This document shows, piece by piece, positions 6,171 through 13,278 of a stretch of 13,278 bases of DNA; position 1 is the stretch's first letter; each line of letters opens with the position of its first letter. The notes beneath the pieces are model-generated. The model saw only the letters and a program-made list of their open reading frames with translations, did no database searches and was not told the origin of the DNA. The position numbers were made by a program, and so were the translations under genes. This DNA is from Solobacterium sp. UBA1789. Lineage in GTDB: Bacteria > Bacillota_I > Bacilli_A > Erysipelotrichales > Erysipelotrichaceae. The stretch lies in assembly GCA_002314515.1 (NCBI GenBank), contig DCGB01000129.1, forward strand, positions 3,453 through 16,730, read 5' to 3'.

Positions 6171-7802
6171 ATGAAAAGAATAAATGCAGAAGTATTTAAG
6201 GCAATGCTGAAAAGCGGTGCTGCCAATCTATCTAATAACCAAAGAGAAATTGATGCTTTGAATGTTTTTCCGGTTCCTGATGGTGATACAGGTACTAATA
6301 TGACCATGACTTTTGACAATGGTTATAAGGAGGCTATGGCTGTCTATACTGCCAGTGTTTCCGATGTTGCCAAGGCCTTATCCAAGGGTTTACTGATGGG
6401 GGCAAGAGGCAATAGTGGTGTCATAACATCACAGATTTTCCGTGGCTTTTATCAGGCAATTGATGGCAAAAAAGAAATTGATGTCAAAGATGTCGCCTTA
6501 GCATTTGAAAATGGTTCAGCTGTTGCCTACAAGGCTATTATGAAACCGGTCGAAGGTACAATATTAACTGTTATTCGTGAAGCAAGCTGGTATGCTGCTA
6601 ATGAACTAAAGGGTAAGCCAAAGATGAACATGGAAGAATATTTTTCCGTCCTTGTTCAATATGCCAATACTTCTTTGGCATCAACACCTGACTTATTGCC
6701 GGCATTAAAAGAAACTGGCGTTGTAGACAGCGGCGGCTGCGGTTTAGTAAAGATTCTTGAAGGTTTTCTGGCTAGTTTAAAGGGTGAAGATATCACTGTT
6801 AGAGATCAGGGTCTGATTGAATTGACAAATGCGGCAGTTATGTCGGCTTCCGAAGAAGGTTTTGGTTATTGTACGGAATTTATTATTCGCTTATCGCCGG
6901 AATATAATAATCGAAAATTTGATGAAAATATTCTCAAGAACAAATTGGCTTCTTTGGGCGAATCACTGGTGCTGGTTAAAGATGATGATATTATCAAGGT
7001 TCATGTCCATACTTTGAAACCTGGTGATGCACTTAATGCTGCCCAGCGTTATGGTGAATTTATCAAGTTGAAGATTGAAAATATGCAGGAACAGCATAGT
7101 AACCTAATCAGTGAAAGCAGTAAAAAATCCAAAGAACACAAAAAATATGGTTTGATTACTGTTGCCGCTGGGCAGGGTTTGCAGGAACTTTTCTATGAAT
7201 TGAGAGCTGATGTTGTCATTTCTGGTGGACAGACTATGAATCCTTCAACAGAAAATTTCCTGGAAAAGATTGATGAATTGGATAATTGTGAAAATATCTT
7301 TATTTTCCCAAACAATTCCAATATCATTCTGGCTGCTCAACAGGCTTGTTCGATAGTTGATCGTAAGGTCATTGTTATTCCAACAAAATCTATTCAACAG
7401 GGTCTCAGTGCTATTGGCATGTTTAATCCTGAGGCATCGGTTGAAGATAACGAAAGAGATTTGAATGAGATTATCAATAATATGGAAACGGGTTCTTTGA
7501 CATATGCAATCAAGAATACTTCGTTTGATGGCATTGAAGTTAAAGAAGGCGATTATATTGCCATGACCAACAAGCAGATAGTTTCAGCTGGCAAGGATAT
7601 GTTTGAATGCATCAAGGTGCTGCTTGATAAGATGTTATCAGCTAAAGAAGATGCTGAATTGCTGACGCTGATCTGTGGCGAAGATGCTGATGAAGAAGTG
7701 ACAAAGAAAATCATCGAATATGTTGAAGAAAACAGCGAAGTTGAGCTTGAGGAGATAACTGGTGACCAGCCGGTATATGCTTATCTCTTTGGTTTGGAAT
7801 AG
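6171..7802 (+). CDS. fakA: Fatty acid kinase ATP-binding subunit FakA (DAK/DhaL-type, YloV)
   Basis: FakA phosphorylates fatty acids presented by a separate FakB (DegV-family) carrier. The acyl-phosphate feeds PlsY/PlsX for phospholipid synthesis. The 543-residue length is normal. The N-terminal DhaL domain (about 1-200) has the Mg-ATP motif NVFPVPDGDTGTNM, with Asp37 and Asp39 as metal ligands, and GARGNSG at 77-83. SGGCG follows near 185-190. The middle and C-terminal domains (about 225-320 and 330-543) match the FakA-specific region, including 'FIFPNNSNIILAAQQA' and the acidic C-terminus. The start is fixed by the 1-base gap after yloU and AGGGTAGG 5 bases upstream. No fakB is in the window, so the partner must be elsewhere. 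In B. subtilis the neighbours are different (sda/recG/fapR/plsX side), so its place beside the atp operon is a local arrangement. Confidence 0.95.
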   Translation: MKRINAEVFKAMLKSGAANLSNNQREIDALNVFPVPDGDTGTNMTMTFDNGYKEAMAVYTASVSDVAKALSKGLLMGARGNSGVITSQIFRGFYQAIDGKKEIDVKDVALAFENGSAVAYKAIMKPVEGTILTVIREASWYAANELKGKPKMNMEEYFSVLVQYANTSLASTPDLLPALKETGVVDSGGCGLVKILEGFLASLKGEDITVRDQGLIELTNAAVMSASEEGFGYCTEFIIRLSPEYNNRKFDENILKNKLASLGESLVLVKDDDIIKVHVHTLKPGDALNAAQRYGEFIKLKIENMQEQHSNLISESSKKSKEHKKYGLITVAAGQGLQELFYELRADVVISGGQTMNPSTENFLEKIDELDNCENIFIFPNNSNIILAAQQACSIVDRKVIVIPTKSIQQGLSAIGMFNPEASVEDNERDLNEIINNMETGSLTYAIKNTSFDGIEVKEGDYIAMTNKQIVSAGKDMFECIKVLLDKMLSAKEDAELLTLICGEDADEEVTKKIIEYVEENSEVELEEITGDQPVYAYLFGLE

Positions 7803-7825
7803 AAATACGAGACAATATTTACCAT

Positions 7826-7851
7826 AAAAGAGGGCCCAAGGCCTTCTTTTT
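7826..7851 (+). terminator. Rho-independent terminator after fakA
   Basis: The left arm AAAAGAGGGCC (7826-7836) pairs with GGCCTTCTTTT (7840-7850) across a CAA loop, with one G-U wobble, and ends in a T run. It closes the yloU-fakA unit. Confidence 0.88.
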
Positions 7852-7855
7852 GTTA

Positions 7856-7874
7856 TATAATCTTAAATTGGAGG
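7856..7874 (+). promoter_or_regulatory. -10 element and SD upstream of the first MATE gene
   Basis: TATAAT at 7856-7861 lies directly after the terminator T run. The -35 region falls within the hairpin and has no good match. TTGGAGG at 7868-7874 is the SD, 8 bases before the ATG at 7883. If the -10 is real, the leader is short. Confidence 0.45.
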
Positions 7875-7882
7875 TTTAAATT

Positions 7883-9235
7883 ATGAAAAAAAGCAGCACA
7901 GATTTAACTGTTGGCAATATAACCAAGAATATTATTTTATTTTCCTTACCAATTTTCGTTGGTACCTTGTTTCAAAACCTCTACAATTCAGTCGATGCTA
8001 TTGTTGTTGGCCATTTTGTTGGCACAACATCATTGGCAGCTGTTACTTCCTGTTCAGATATTTCAATGTTATTAACAGGCTTTTTTACCGGTTTGGCAAC
8101 TGGTGCCGGTGTTCTGTTTTCCCGTTTCTTTGGAAAAAAGGATTATGACAGTTTACATAAGGCCATTCATACAACGCTATTGTTTTCATTGATATTAGGT
8201 ATCATCATGGTTGCCTTGGGTATCATTGGCACACCTTTGATTTTAAAAATGTCTGGTTGTCCAGCTGATGTATATGGTGAAGCTGAAGTCTATTTAAGGA
8301 TTTATCTGATTGGTATTTTGTTTACTGCTTTATATAATGTTGGTTCTGGTGTTTTAAGGGCAGTTGGTGATTCCAAGACGCCATTCTATTATCTGGTTAT
8401 CGCTTCAATTACCAATATTGTTTTAGACCTTTTCTTTGTTGTTTATTTGAATATGGGTACGATGGGTGTAGCAATTGCCACCATCTGTTCACAATTATTG
8501 TCAGTTATTCTGGTTATTATAAAGATGCTGAGGTCTAATGATGTCTATAAGCTGGTTATAAGTGATCTGAAGATTGAATCTTCATTAATAAAAGAAATTA
8601 TTTCTTTGGGTATTCCAGCTGCCATTCAGGCTTCTTTGATAGCTATTTCCAATATTTTTGTTCAGCGTTATGTCAATAGTTTTGGTTCAGCAGCTATGGC
8701 TGGTATCGGTTCAGCCAAGAAGATTGATAAGTTTATTGGCATGATTCCGCAGTCTATCGGTTTAGCTATGGCAACCTTTGTTTCGCAGAATATTGGTGCT
8801 GGTAAGGAAAAACGGGCTTTTGATGGTATTCGAATCGCTTTAATCATTTCTCTGGTTATTTCCATTGGCGCATCTATTCCGTTATTTATTTTTGCACCAT
8901 TCTTTGTTGGTTTGTTTACGGAAGATTCGGCTGCCGCTTATTATGGTGTTCAGATGATTAGAACGATGTTGCCGTTCTTCTGTTTTATGTGCTTCAATCA
9001 GGTTTATTCAAACTGCGTCCGTGGATTTGGCAGAAGTTTTGCGGTCATGATTCTATCTCTGATTGGCATGATTGGTTGTCGCCAGCTTTATCTTGCGATT
9101 GGTATGCATATTGTTAGAACGCCGGTTCATGTTTATATCGGTTTCCCATTGGGCTGGTTCTTCTCGGCATTGTTTGTCTTCATCTATTATCTGGTTCAGA
9201 TCAAAATACCATACAAAAATAGTGGAAAAATCTAA
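7883..9235 (+). CDS. MATE family efflux transporter (copy 1)
   Basis: This 450-residue integral membrane protein of the MATE (MatE) family probably has 12 membrane helices in two six-helix halves. Members export drugs, dyes or metabolites in exchange for Na+ or H+. Diagnostic stretches are SLPIFVGTLFQNLYNSVDAIVVG in helix 1, TGFFTGLATGAGVLFSR in helix 2, and LYNVGSGVLRAVGDSKTPFYY. The second-half counterpart is AMAGIGSAKKIDKFIG followed by FVSQNIGAGKEKRAF. Asp38 in helix 1 aligns with the conserved acidic residue used for cation coupling in characterised NorM/DinF proteins, so ion exchange is likely. The substrate cannot be predicted. The second MATE gene downstream is a close paralogue, about 70% identical by eye over the first 100 residues. 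Confidence 0.95.
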   Translation: MKKSSTDLTVGNITKNIILFSLPIFVGTLFQNLYNSVDAIVVGHFVGTTSLAAVTSCSDISMLLTGFFTGLATGAGVLFSRFFGKKDYDSLHKAIHTTLLFSLILGIIMVALGIIGTPLILKMSGCPADVYGEAEVYLRIYLIGILFTALYNVGSGVLRAVGDSKTPFYYLVIASITNIVLDLFFVVYLNMGTMGVAIATICSQLLSVILVIIKMLRSNDVYKLVISDLKIESSLIKEIISLGIPAAIQASLIAISNIFVQRYVNSFGSAAMAGIGSAKKIDKFIGMIPQSIGLAMATFVSQNIGAGKEKRAFDGIRIALIISLVISIGASIPLFIFAPFFVGLFTEDSAAAYYGVQMIRTMLPFFCFMCFNQVYSNCVRGFGRSFAVMILSLIGMIGCRQLYLAIGMHIVRTPVHVYIGFPLGWFFSALFVFIYYLVQIKIPYKNSGKI

Positions 9236-9260
9236 AATCCTTTGAAAACAAAGGATTTTT
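9234..9260 (+). terminator. Rho-independent terminator between the MATE genes
   Basis: AAAATCCTTTG (9234-9244) and CAAAGGATTTT (9249-9259) form a perfect 11-bp stem with an AAAA loop, ending in a T run. The last two bases of the MATE-1 stop codon are in the stem. It separates the two paralogues into distinct transcription units. Confidence 0.88.
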
Positions 9261-9262
9261 CT

Positions 9263-9291
9263 TTGCGACAGTTTTAGAATAAATGTATCAT
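9263..9291 (+). promoter_or_regulatory. Possible sigma-A promoter of the second MATE gene
   Basis: TTGCGA (9263-9268) and TATCAT (9286-9291) are separated by 17 bases, a good spacing with 4/6 and 5/6 matches to consensus. The -35 lies immediately after the terminator T run. The leader before the ATG at 9332 would be about 35 bases. Confidence 0.5.
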
Positions 9292-9312
9292 TATTTTGTG
9301 ATTTTTATTTTT

Positions 9313-9335
9313 AGGAAAGGAAAGAAATGCAATGA
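9313..9335 (+). promoter_or_regulatory. SD with a two-codon minimal ORF overlapping the MATE-2 start
   Basis: AGGAAAGG (9313-9320) is followed by ATG CAA TGA (9327-9335), whose TGA overlaps the MATE-2 ATG at 9332 (ATGA). The SD is 6 bases from the first ATG but 11 from the gene's own ATG. A Met-Gln mini-ORF could be translated and coupled to the gene, but chance is also possible. Confidence 0.35.
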
Positions 9336-10675
9336 CTCGAAAAAAATCCAGTGTTGATATGACCCAGGGTTCCATCAGTAACAATATATTCCGTTTTGCC
9401 TTGCCGATTTTTGTTTCTTCGGTTTTCCAGAATCTCTATAATAGTGTCGATTCAATTGTTGTTGGTCGTTTTGTTGGTAAAATTGCATTGGCAGCAGTTA
9501 ATTCCTGTGCTGATATTTCGATGTTGCTGACAGGATTCTTTACCGGTTTATCAACGGGTGCCGGTGTTTTGTTTTCCCGTTATTTTGGTGGCAAGCGTTA
9601 TGATGATTTGCATAAGGCTTTGCATACAACATTAGCTGCTTCGATTATTTTTGCTATTGTTTTGGCAGTTGCGGGTATTGCAGCTTCTCCTTTGATTCTG
9701 GATATGATTGATTGTCCAGCTGATGTTTATCTGGAAGCGGAAACTTACTTGCGCATATATCTGATCGGTATTCTTTTTACCGCTTTATATAATGTGGGTT
9801 CTGGTGTTTTAAGAGCCGTAGGTGATTCCAAGAGCCCGTTCTATTATCTGATTACTTCTTCTCTGATTAATATTGTTTTGGATCTGGTTTTTGTCATTTA
9901 TTTTAATATGGGAACTTTGGGTGTGGCTTTTGCGACTATTATTGCCCAGTTTGTTTCGGTTGTTCTGGTAGCGGTGAAGATGATTAGAACTGATGATGTC
10001 TATAAGCTGGTCATTGATGATTTGAAGATTGATTTTGAAATGTTAAAGGAAATCGTTCGTTTCGGTATCCCTGCAGCCTTGCAGGCCAGTGTTTTTGCGG
10101 TTTCCAATCTTTTTGTTCAGAAATATATCAATTACTTTGGTTCGGATGCTTTGGCGGGAATTGGTACGGCCAAGAAGATTGATAAATTTATCGGTTTGAC
10201 ATCACAGGCTATAGGTTTATCAATGTCGACTTTTGTTTCCCAGAATATCGGTGCAAACAATAAGCAGCGGGCTTTTGAGGGTATCAAGGTAGCTAATATT
10301 CTGGGTTTTGTTGCCTGGATTCTGATTGCTACGCCAGTATATATCTTTGCCAGAGAAATCGTTATGATTTTTACAACTGATGAAAATGCTATTGCCTATG
10401 GCGTGGCGATGATCAGAACAATGGCACCGTTCTATTACTTTATGACTTTAAATCAGGTCTATTCCAATGCGGTCAGGGGCTTTGGTTATTCCCTGATGGT
10501 TATGATTTTATCGATTATAGGTATCGTGGTAACTAAGCAGGTTTATCTGGCTTTAATGATGCATTATCTGCCGATGCCTTTCCATGTTTATATTTCTTAT
10601 CCAATTGGTTGGGTGTGTTCAGCAATTTTAGTATATTTGTATTATTTCTTTAAAATTAAACGTGACAATATATAA
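9332..10675 (+). CDS. MATE family efflux transporter (copy 2)
   Basis: This 447-residue MATE exporter with about 12 expected membrane helices is a paralogue of the preceding gene. Shared blocks include FQNLYNSVD, DISMLLTGFFTGL, ETYLRIYLIGILFTALYNVG and AKKIDKFIGL, plus the C-terminal HVYISYPIGW. The helix-1 acidic residue is Asp40. Differences from copy 1 are spread along the protein rather than clustered, as expected from an old duplication with both copies kept functional. The gene is intact and probably has its own promoter, so it can be controlled independently of copy 1. The substrate is unknown. I see no hairpin after its stop, so some transcripts may read into the next gene. Confidence 0.95.
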   Translation: MTRKKSSVDMTQGSISNNIFRFALPIFVSSVFQNLYNSVDSIVVGRFVGKIALAAVNSCADISMLLTGFFTGLSTGAGVLFSRYFGGKRYDDLHKALHTTLAASIIFAIVLAVAGIAASPLILDMIDCPADVYLEAETYLRIYLIGILFTALYNVGSGVLRAVGDSKSPFYYLITSSLINIVLDLVFVIYFNMGTLGVAFATIIAQFVSVVLVAVKMIRTDDVYKLVIDDLKIDFEMLKEIVRFGIPAALQASVFAVSNLFVQKYINYFGSDALAGIGTAKKIDKFIGLTSQAIGLSMSTFVSQNIGANNKQRAFEGIKVANILGFVAWILIATPVYIFAREIVMIFTTDENAIAYGVAMIRTMAPFYYFMTLNQVYSNAVRGFGYSLMVMILSIIGIVVTKQVYLALMMHYLPMPFHVYISYPIGWVCSAILVYLYYFFKIKRDNI

Positions 10676-10689
10676 AATTTTGCTAATAT
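10662..10689 (+). promoter_or_regulatory. Likely promoter of the CofE-like gene
   Basis: GTGACA (10662-10667, 5/6 match to TTGACA) and TAATAT (10684-10689) are 16 bases apart, and TG at 10681-10682 makes an extended -10. The -35 lies inside the end of MATE-2. The predicted transcript would have a leader of only about 15 bases before the ATG at 10710, with GAGTGAGG (10694-10701) as SD. Confidence 0.5.
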
Positions 10690-10709
10690 AGTTGAGTGAG
10701 GTATTAATT

Positions 10710-11906
10710 ATGACTGATGAGAGAAAAGTTGGTACGATTTCAATGGGTGTTAGATGCCCAATTATTCGCGAAGGCGATGACTTAAGTACTATCGTTCCAG
10801 AAAGTGTTCTGGCTGCTGTTGATAGCCTGGGCATGCAGATGGCTGACAGAGATGTTATCGCTATTACTGAATCCATTGTTGCTCGTGCTCAGGGCAATTA
10901 TGCAGATGTTGATGCGATTGCGGCAGATGTCAGAGAAAAGTTTGGTGATAATAATATCGGTGTAATTTTCCCTATTACTTCCCGTAACCGTTTTGCAATC
11001 TGCTTAAAGGGCATGGCTAGAGGAGCCAAGAAGATTACTTTGATGCTGTCTTATCCAAGTGATGAGGTTGGTAATGAATTAATCAGTATGGAACAGGTTG
11101 ATAAGGCTGGTGTTAATCCATATAGTGATGTTCTTTCTTTGGAAAAATATCGTGAGTTATTTGGCTATAACAAACATGAATTCACTGGTGTCGATTATGT
11201 TGAATATTATGAAGAACTGATTAAGGGTGAAAACTGTGAATGTGAAATCGTTTTTGCCAATCAGGCTAAGGCTATTTTAAACTATACTGATTGCGTATTA
11301 AACTGTGATATTCATACCAGAGTCAGAACAAAGCGCATACTGAAAGAAAATGGTGCCCGCATTGTTTATGGTATGGACGAAATCTTAACTAAGTCGGTAA
11401 ATGGCAGTGGTTTCAATGAGAAATATGGTCTTTTAGGTTCTAATAAGGCAACTGATGAAAAAGTAAAACTGTTCCCACATGATGCAGAAGACCTCGTTTA
11501 CAGTATTCAAAAGACAATTAAAGATAAGACTGGCAAGAATGTTGAAGTTATGGTTTATGGTGATGGTGCCTTCAAGGATCCTCAAGGAAAGATCTGGGAG
11601 CTTGCTGATCCAGTCGTTTCTCCTGCTCATACTGCTGGTTTAATTGGTACACCTAATGAATTGAAGCTGAAATATCTGGCTGACAATGATTTCTCAGATT
11701 TAAAAGGTGATGCTTTAAAGGCTGCTATTTCCGAATCAATCAAGAAAAAGGATGCTCAGTTAAAGGGCCAGATGGCTACTGAGGGTACAACTCCTCGTCA
11801 GTTAACTGATTTAATTGGTTCTCTTTGTGACCTGACTTCCGGTTCTGGTGACAAGGGTACACCTGTTATCCTGGTAAAGGGTTATTTCGATAACTATACA
11901 AATTAA
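10710..11906 (+). CDS. Coenzyme F420-0:L-glutamate ligase (CofE) family protein, enlarged
   Basis: CofE adds glutamates to coenzyme F420 using GTP. The start is taken as the ATG at 10710, because TGAGG lies 8 bases upstream; the TTG at 10692 precedes that SD. The product is 398 residues, no signal peptide. The N-terminus matches CofE: REGDDL at 20-25, then DRDVIAITESIVARAQG at about 47-62. The C-terminal half also fits. It has GLLGSNKATDEK (240-251), MVYGDG with Asp285 (compare the metal-binding Asp in CofE's TDTNGR), and the closing GTPVILVKG (383-391). Between about residues 95 and 235 lies an insertion absent from the roughly 250-residue archaeal enzyme. No other F420 genes are visible, and similar long CofE-like proteins are annotated in fermentative Firmicutes. 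The true substrate is therefore probably something else, perhaps a different glutamylation. Confidence 0.8.
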   Translation: MTDERKVGTISMGVRCPIIREGDDLSTIVPESVLAAVDSLGMQMADRDVIAITESIVARAQGNYADVDAIAADVREKFGDNNIGVIFPITSRNRFAICLKGMARGAKKITLMLSYPSDEVGNELISMEQVDKAGVNPYSDVLSLEKYRELFGYNKHEFTGVDYVEYYEELIKGENCECEIVFANQAKAILNYTDCVLNCDIHTRVRTKRILKENGARIVYGMDEILTKSVNGSGFNEKYGLLGSNKATDEKVKLFPHDAEDLVYSIQKTIKDKTGKNVEVMVYGDGAFKDPQGKIWELADPVVSPAHTAGLIGTPNELKLKYLADNDFSDLKGDALKAAISESIKKKDAQLKGQMATEGTTPRQLTDLIGSLCDLTSGSGDKGTPVILVKGYFDNYTN

Positions 11907-11911
11907 TCTTG

Positions 11912-11939
11912 AAAGCAGATAGTGATATCTGCTTTTTTT
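11912..11939 (+). terminator. Rho-independent terminator after the CofE-like gene
   Basis: AAAGCAGATA (11912-11921) and TATCTGCTTT (11926-11935) form a perfect 10-bp stem with a GTGA loop. The 3' arm continues into a run of T (seven in total to 11939). Confidence 0.92.
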
Positions 11940-11977
11940 GTCCAAATAATTTCTATGATTATAATAGATAAGAGGGG
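11938..11977 (+). promoter_or_regulatory. Promoter and SD of the serpin gene
   Basis: A perfect -10 TATAAT is at 11960-11965. A weak -35, TTGTCC (11938-11943), lies 16 bases upstream and overlaps the end of the preceding terminator. AGAGGGG (11971-11977) is the SD, 7 bases before the ATG at 11985. Confidence 0.55.
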
Positions 11978-11984
11978 TAGGAAG

Positions 11985-13278
11985 ATGAAAAAAATAATTA
12001 TTTTATTTACAACTATGCTGATGCTCTTATCACTGCTTGGCTGTAGCGGAGATAACGCTGCGGGTAGCGATGCTGTAGACAAAGATATCAATAATAATGA
12101 TGTTGAGCTTTCTCAATTGAGCGATTTTGTCAATGAGAATGATTATCAGACAATCAGAAAAGCTGATAGCATCTATAATGAATTCGCCTATAAAAGTTTT
12201 AAAAAAGTTATCACCAGGAATGAAAATGAAATATATTCACCATTTTCTATCTATAATGCTCTGGCTGTTTTAAGTAATGGCGCCGGCGGAAACAGCAGAA
12301 AACACCTAGAAAATCTTTTAGGTATGACGGTCAACGACGTCAATAAGTATTTGAAGAAGGTAAATGATGGAAATTATAACAGTTATAATCTATTGAATGG
12401 CATCTGGCTGGATAATGGAAGCGGTATTGATTATAAACAGGAATTTCTGGATACAGCAAGTGAATACTATGGTTCAGTGGTTAAACAATTAAATTTCAAA
12501 GATCACGATATTCTAGCCAGTGATATCAATGATTGGGCTGATGAGGCTACTGATGGTAGAATCTCAGAACTTGTTAAGGCTGATGAAATATCTGATGATT
12601 CGGCTTTCTTTATTGTCAATGCTTTGACGGCAGTCGGTTACTGGATTACTCCGTTTGATGCAAATTTTACCTATTTGGGCAGCTTCAAAAACTATGATGG
12701 AAGTTTAGGTAGTCAGGAAATGATGCATGATCTGCTCTGGTATTATATGGGCAATGATACATGTGAAGGTATTGAACTGGCAACTGATAGAAATTTAACG
12801 TTTATTGCTCTGATGCCGACTGATGATAAGGACATTTATGAGTTTGTTGATACACTTAACGAAGAGCTTATTAATGATCTTCTTGATTCTAAGGTTTCGG
12901 AAACAAATTATAAGGCTGATGTTGGCGTTAACGAATGGGGCCCTTATAGTACAGCAGATAGACATTTTACAATCCTGTCTTTACCGAAGTTTGAATACAG
13001 CAGGGACTACGATTTGGAAGATGCTTTTGGCAAATTGGGAATTGCTGATCTGTTCGATTATACGACAGCGGATTTTTCCAATATGAGCACAAATGCCGGT
13101 AAACTGTTATTTATCAAAAATATCAAACAGAAGGATACCATCCTGGTCGATGAGGAAAAAGTCGAGGCTGCCGCCGTCAGCACACTTGAAGGTGGTTTGG
13201 GTGCCGTAGGCGAGAATATGGTTTATACTGATTATTTCCATTATATGGATTTCAATAAGCCTTTTGTTTATCTGCTGA
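11985..13278 (+). CDS. Lipoprotein serpin (serine protease inhibitor family), 3' partial
   Basis: Serpins trap serine or cysteine proteases by a suicide conformational change. The frame is open for 431 codons to the window edge with no stop, so the last ~20 residues are missing. Residues 1-20 form a lipoprotein signal: KK, a hydrophobic core, then lipobox LLGC with Cys20. The mature protein should be anchored outside the membrane. Serpin landmarks appear in order. SPFSIYNALAVLSNGAGG starts at 85. INDWADEATDGRISELV comes next, then NALTAVGYWITPF at 212-224 with Trp220, LPKFEY at 333-338, and LGIADLF with ADFSNMS. The hinge EEKVEAAAVST is at 390-400 and DFNKPFVYLL ends the visible part. The hinge has the small residues needed for loop insertion, but P15 is Lys instead of Gly and P14 is Val instead of Thr/Ser. 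The loop is about 9 residues longer than in alpha-1-antitrypsin, so P1 cannot be assigned. Target protease unknown. Confidence 0.93.
   Translation, partial: MKKIIILFTTMLMLLSLLGCSGDNAAGSDAVDKDINNNDVELSQLSDFVNENDYQTIRKADSIYNEFAYKSFKKVITRNENEIYSPFSIYNALAVLSNGAGGNSRKHLENLLGMTVNDVNKYLKKVNDGNYNSYNLLNGIWLDNGSGIDYKQEFLDTASEYYGSVVKQLNFKDHDILASDINDWADEATDGRISELVKADEISDDSAFFIVNALTAVGYWITPFDANFTYLGSFKNYDGSLGSQEMMHDLLWYYMGNDTCEGIELATDRNLTFIALMPTDDKDIYEFVDTLNEELINDLLDSKVSETNYKADVGVNEWGPYSTADRHFTILSLPKFEYSRDYDLEDAFGKLGIADLFDYTTADFSNMSTNAGKLLFIKNIKQKDTILVDEEKVEAAAVSTLEGGLGAVGENMVYTDYFHYMDFNKPFVYLL

Noticed and set aside
10692..10709. TTG at 10692 as the start of the CofE-like protein
   Set aside because: The SD-like TGAGG lies downstream of that TTG and correctly before the ATG at 10710, and the extra six residues have no family support.
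12823..13086. An 87-codon + frame near the window end
   Set aside because: It is out of frame with the serpin, whose landmarks run through this region without interruption.
13270..13278. TGA at 13276-13278 read as the serpin stop codon
   Set aside because: In the serpin frame the last bases read CTG CTG A, so the TGA is out of frame. The conserved C-terminal strands are simply beyond the window.
1..13278. CRISPR arrays, tRNA/rRNA genes, insertion sequences, riboswitches
   Set aside because: I looked for direct-repeat arrays, tRNA-like cloverleafs, transposase motifs and long structured leaders and saw none. All gaps are under 100 bases and are explained by terminators, promoters and SD sites.

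Overview
The window comes from a low-GC Gram-positive bacterium (Bacillota), probably a gut-type anaerobe. Evidence for this is the AT-rich sequence, strong AGGAGG-type ribosome binding sites, the YloU/FakA gene pair and a lipoprotein serpin. A placement near Erysipelotrichia is only an impression from the protein sequences. TGA is used as a stop (atpF) and TGG encodes Trp, so the genetic code is standard. All supported genes are on the + strand and no gene-free stretch exceeds 100 bases.

Layout: (1) 1-5748 is an F1FO ATP synthase operon in the order atpB(3' end)-E-F-H-A-G-D-C. Its genes are tightly packed, with overlaps at atpF/atpH and atpD/atpC, and it is closed by a hairpin terminator that overlaps the atpC stop codon. 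(2) 5813-7802 is a two-gene unit encoding a small Asp23/YloU-family protein and FakA (YloV), the ATP-dependent fatty acid kinase subunit. (3) 7883-10675 holds two similar MATE-family multidrug/cation exporters in tandem, each with its own likely promoter and separated by a terminator. (4) 10710-11906 encodes a protein of the coenzyme F420-0:L-glutamate ligase (CofE) family with a large internal insertion. (5) 11985 to the window end is a lipoprotein serpin that runs off the edge, lacking only its last C-terminal strands.

How they fit together: the ATP synthase couples an ion gradient to ATP, and the MATE proteins would spend an ion gradient to export small molecules. The c subunit carries a second carboxylate (Glu24) beside the ion-carrying Glu57, with Thr58 and Tyr62. 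This resembles the two-carboxylate Na+ site described for Fusobacterium nucleatum, so Na+ coupling is plausible but not proven. FakA with a FakB partner encoded elsewhere would phosphorylate exogenous fatty acids for membrane lipid synthesis. The serpin would sit on the outer cell surface and could inhibit host or competitor serine/cysteine proteases.

Most-interesting points: the c-ring ion site, the surface serpin with its long and unusual reactive loop, and the enlarged CofE-like protein in an organism with no F420 genes in view. I did not find an unmistakably new multi-gene system; the region is mostly core metabolism followed by single-gene accessory units.
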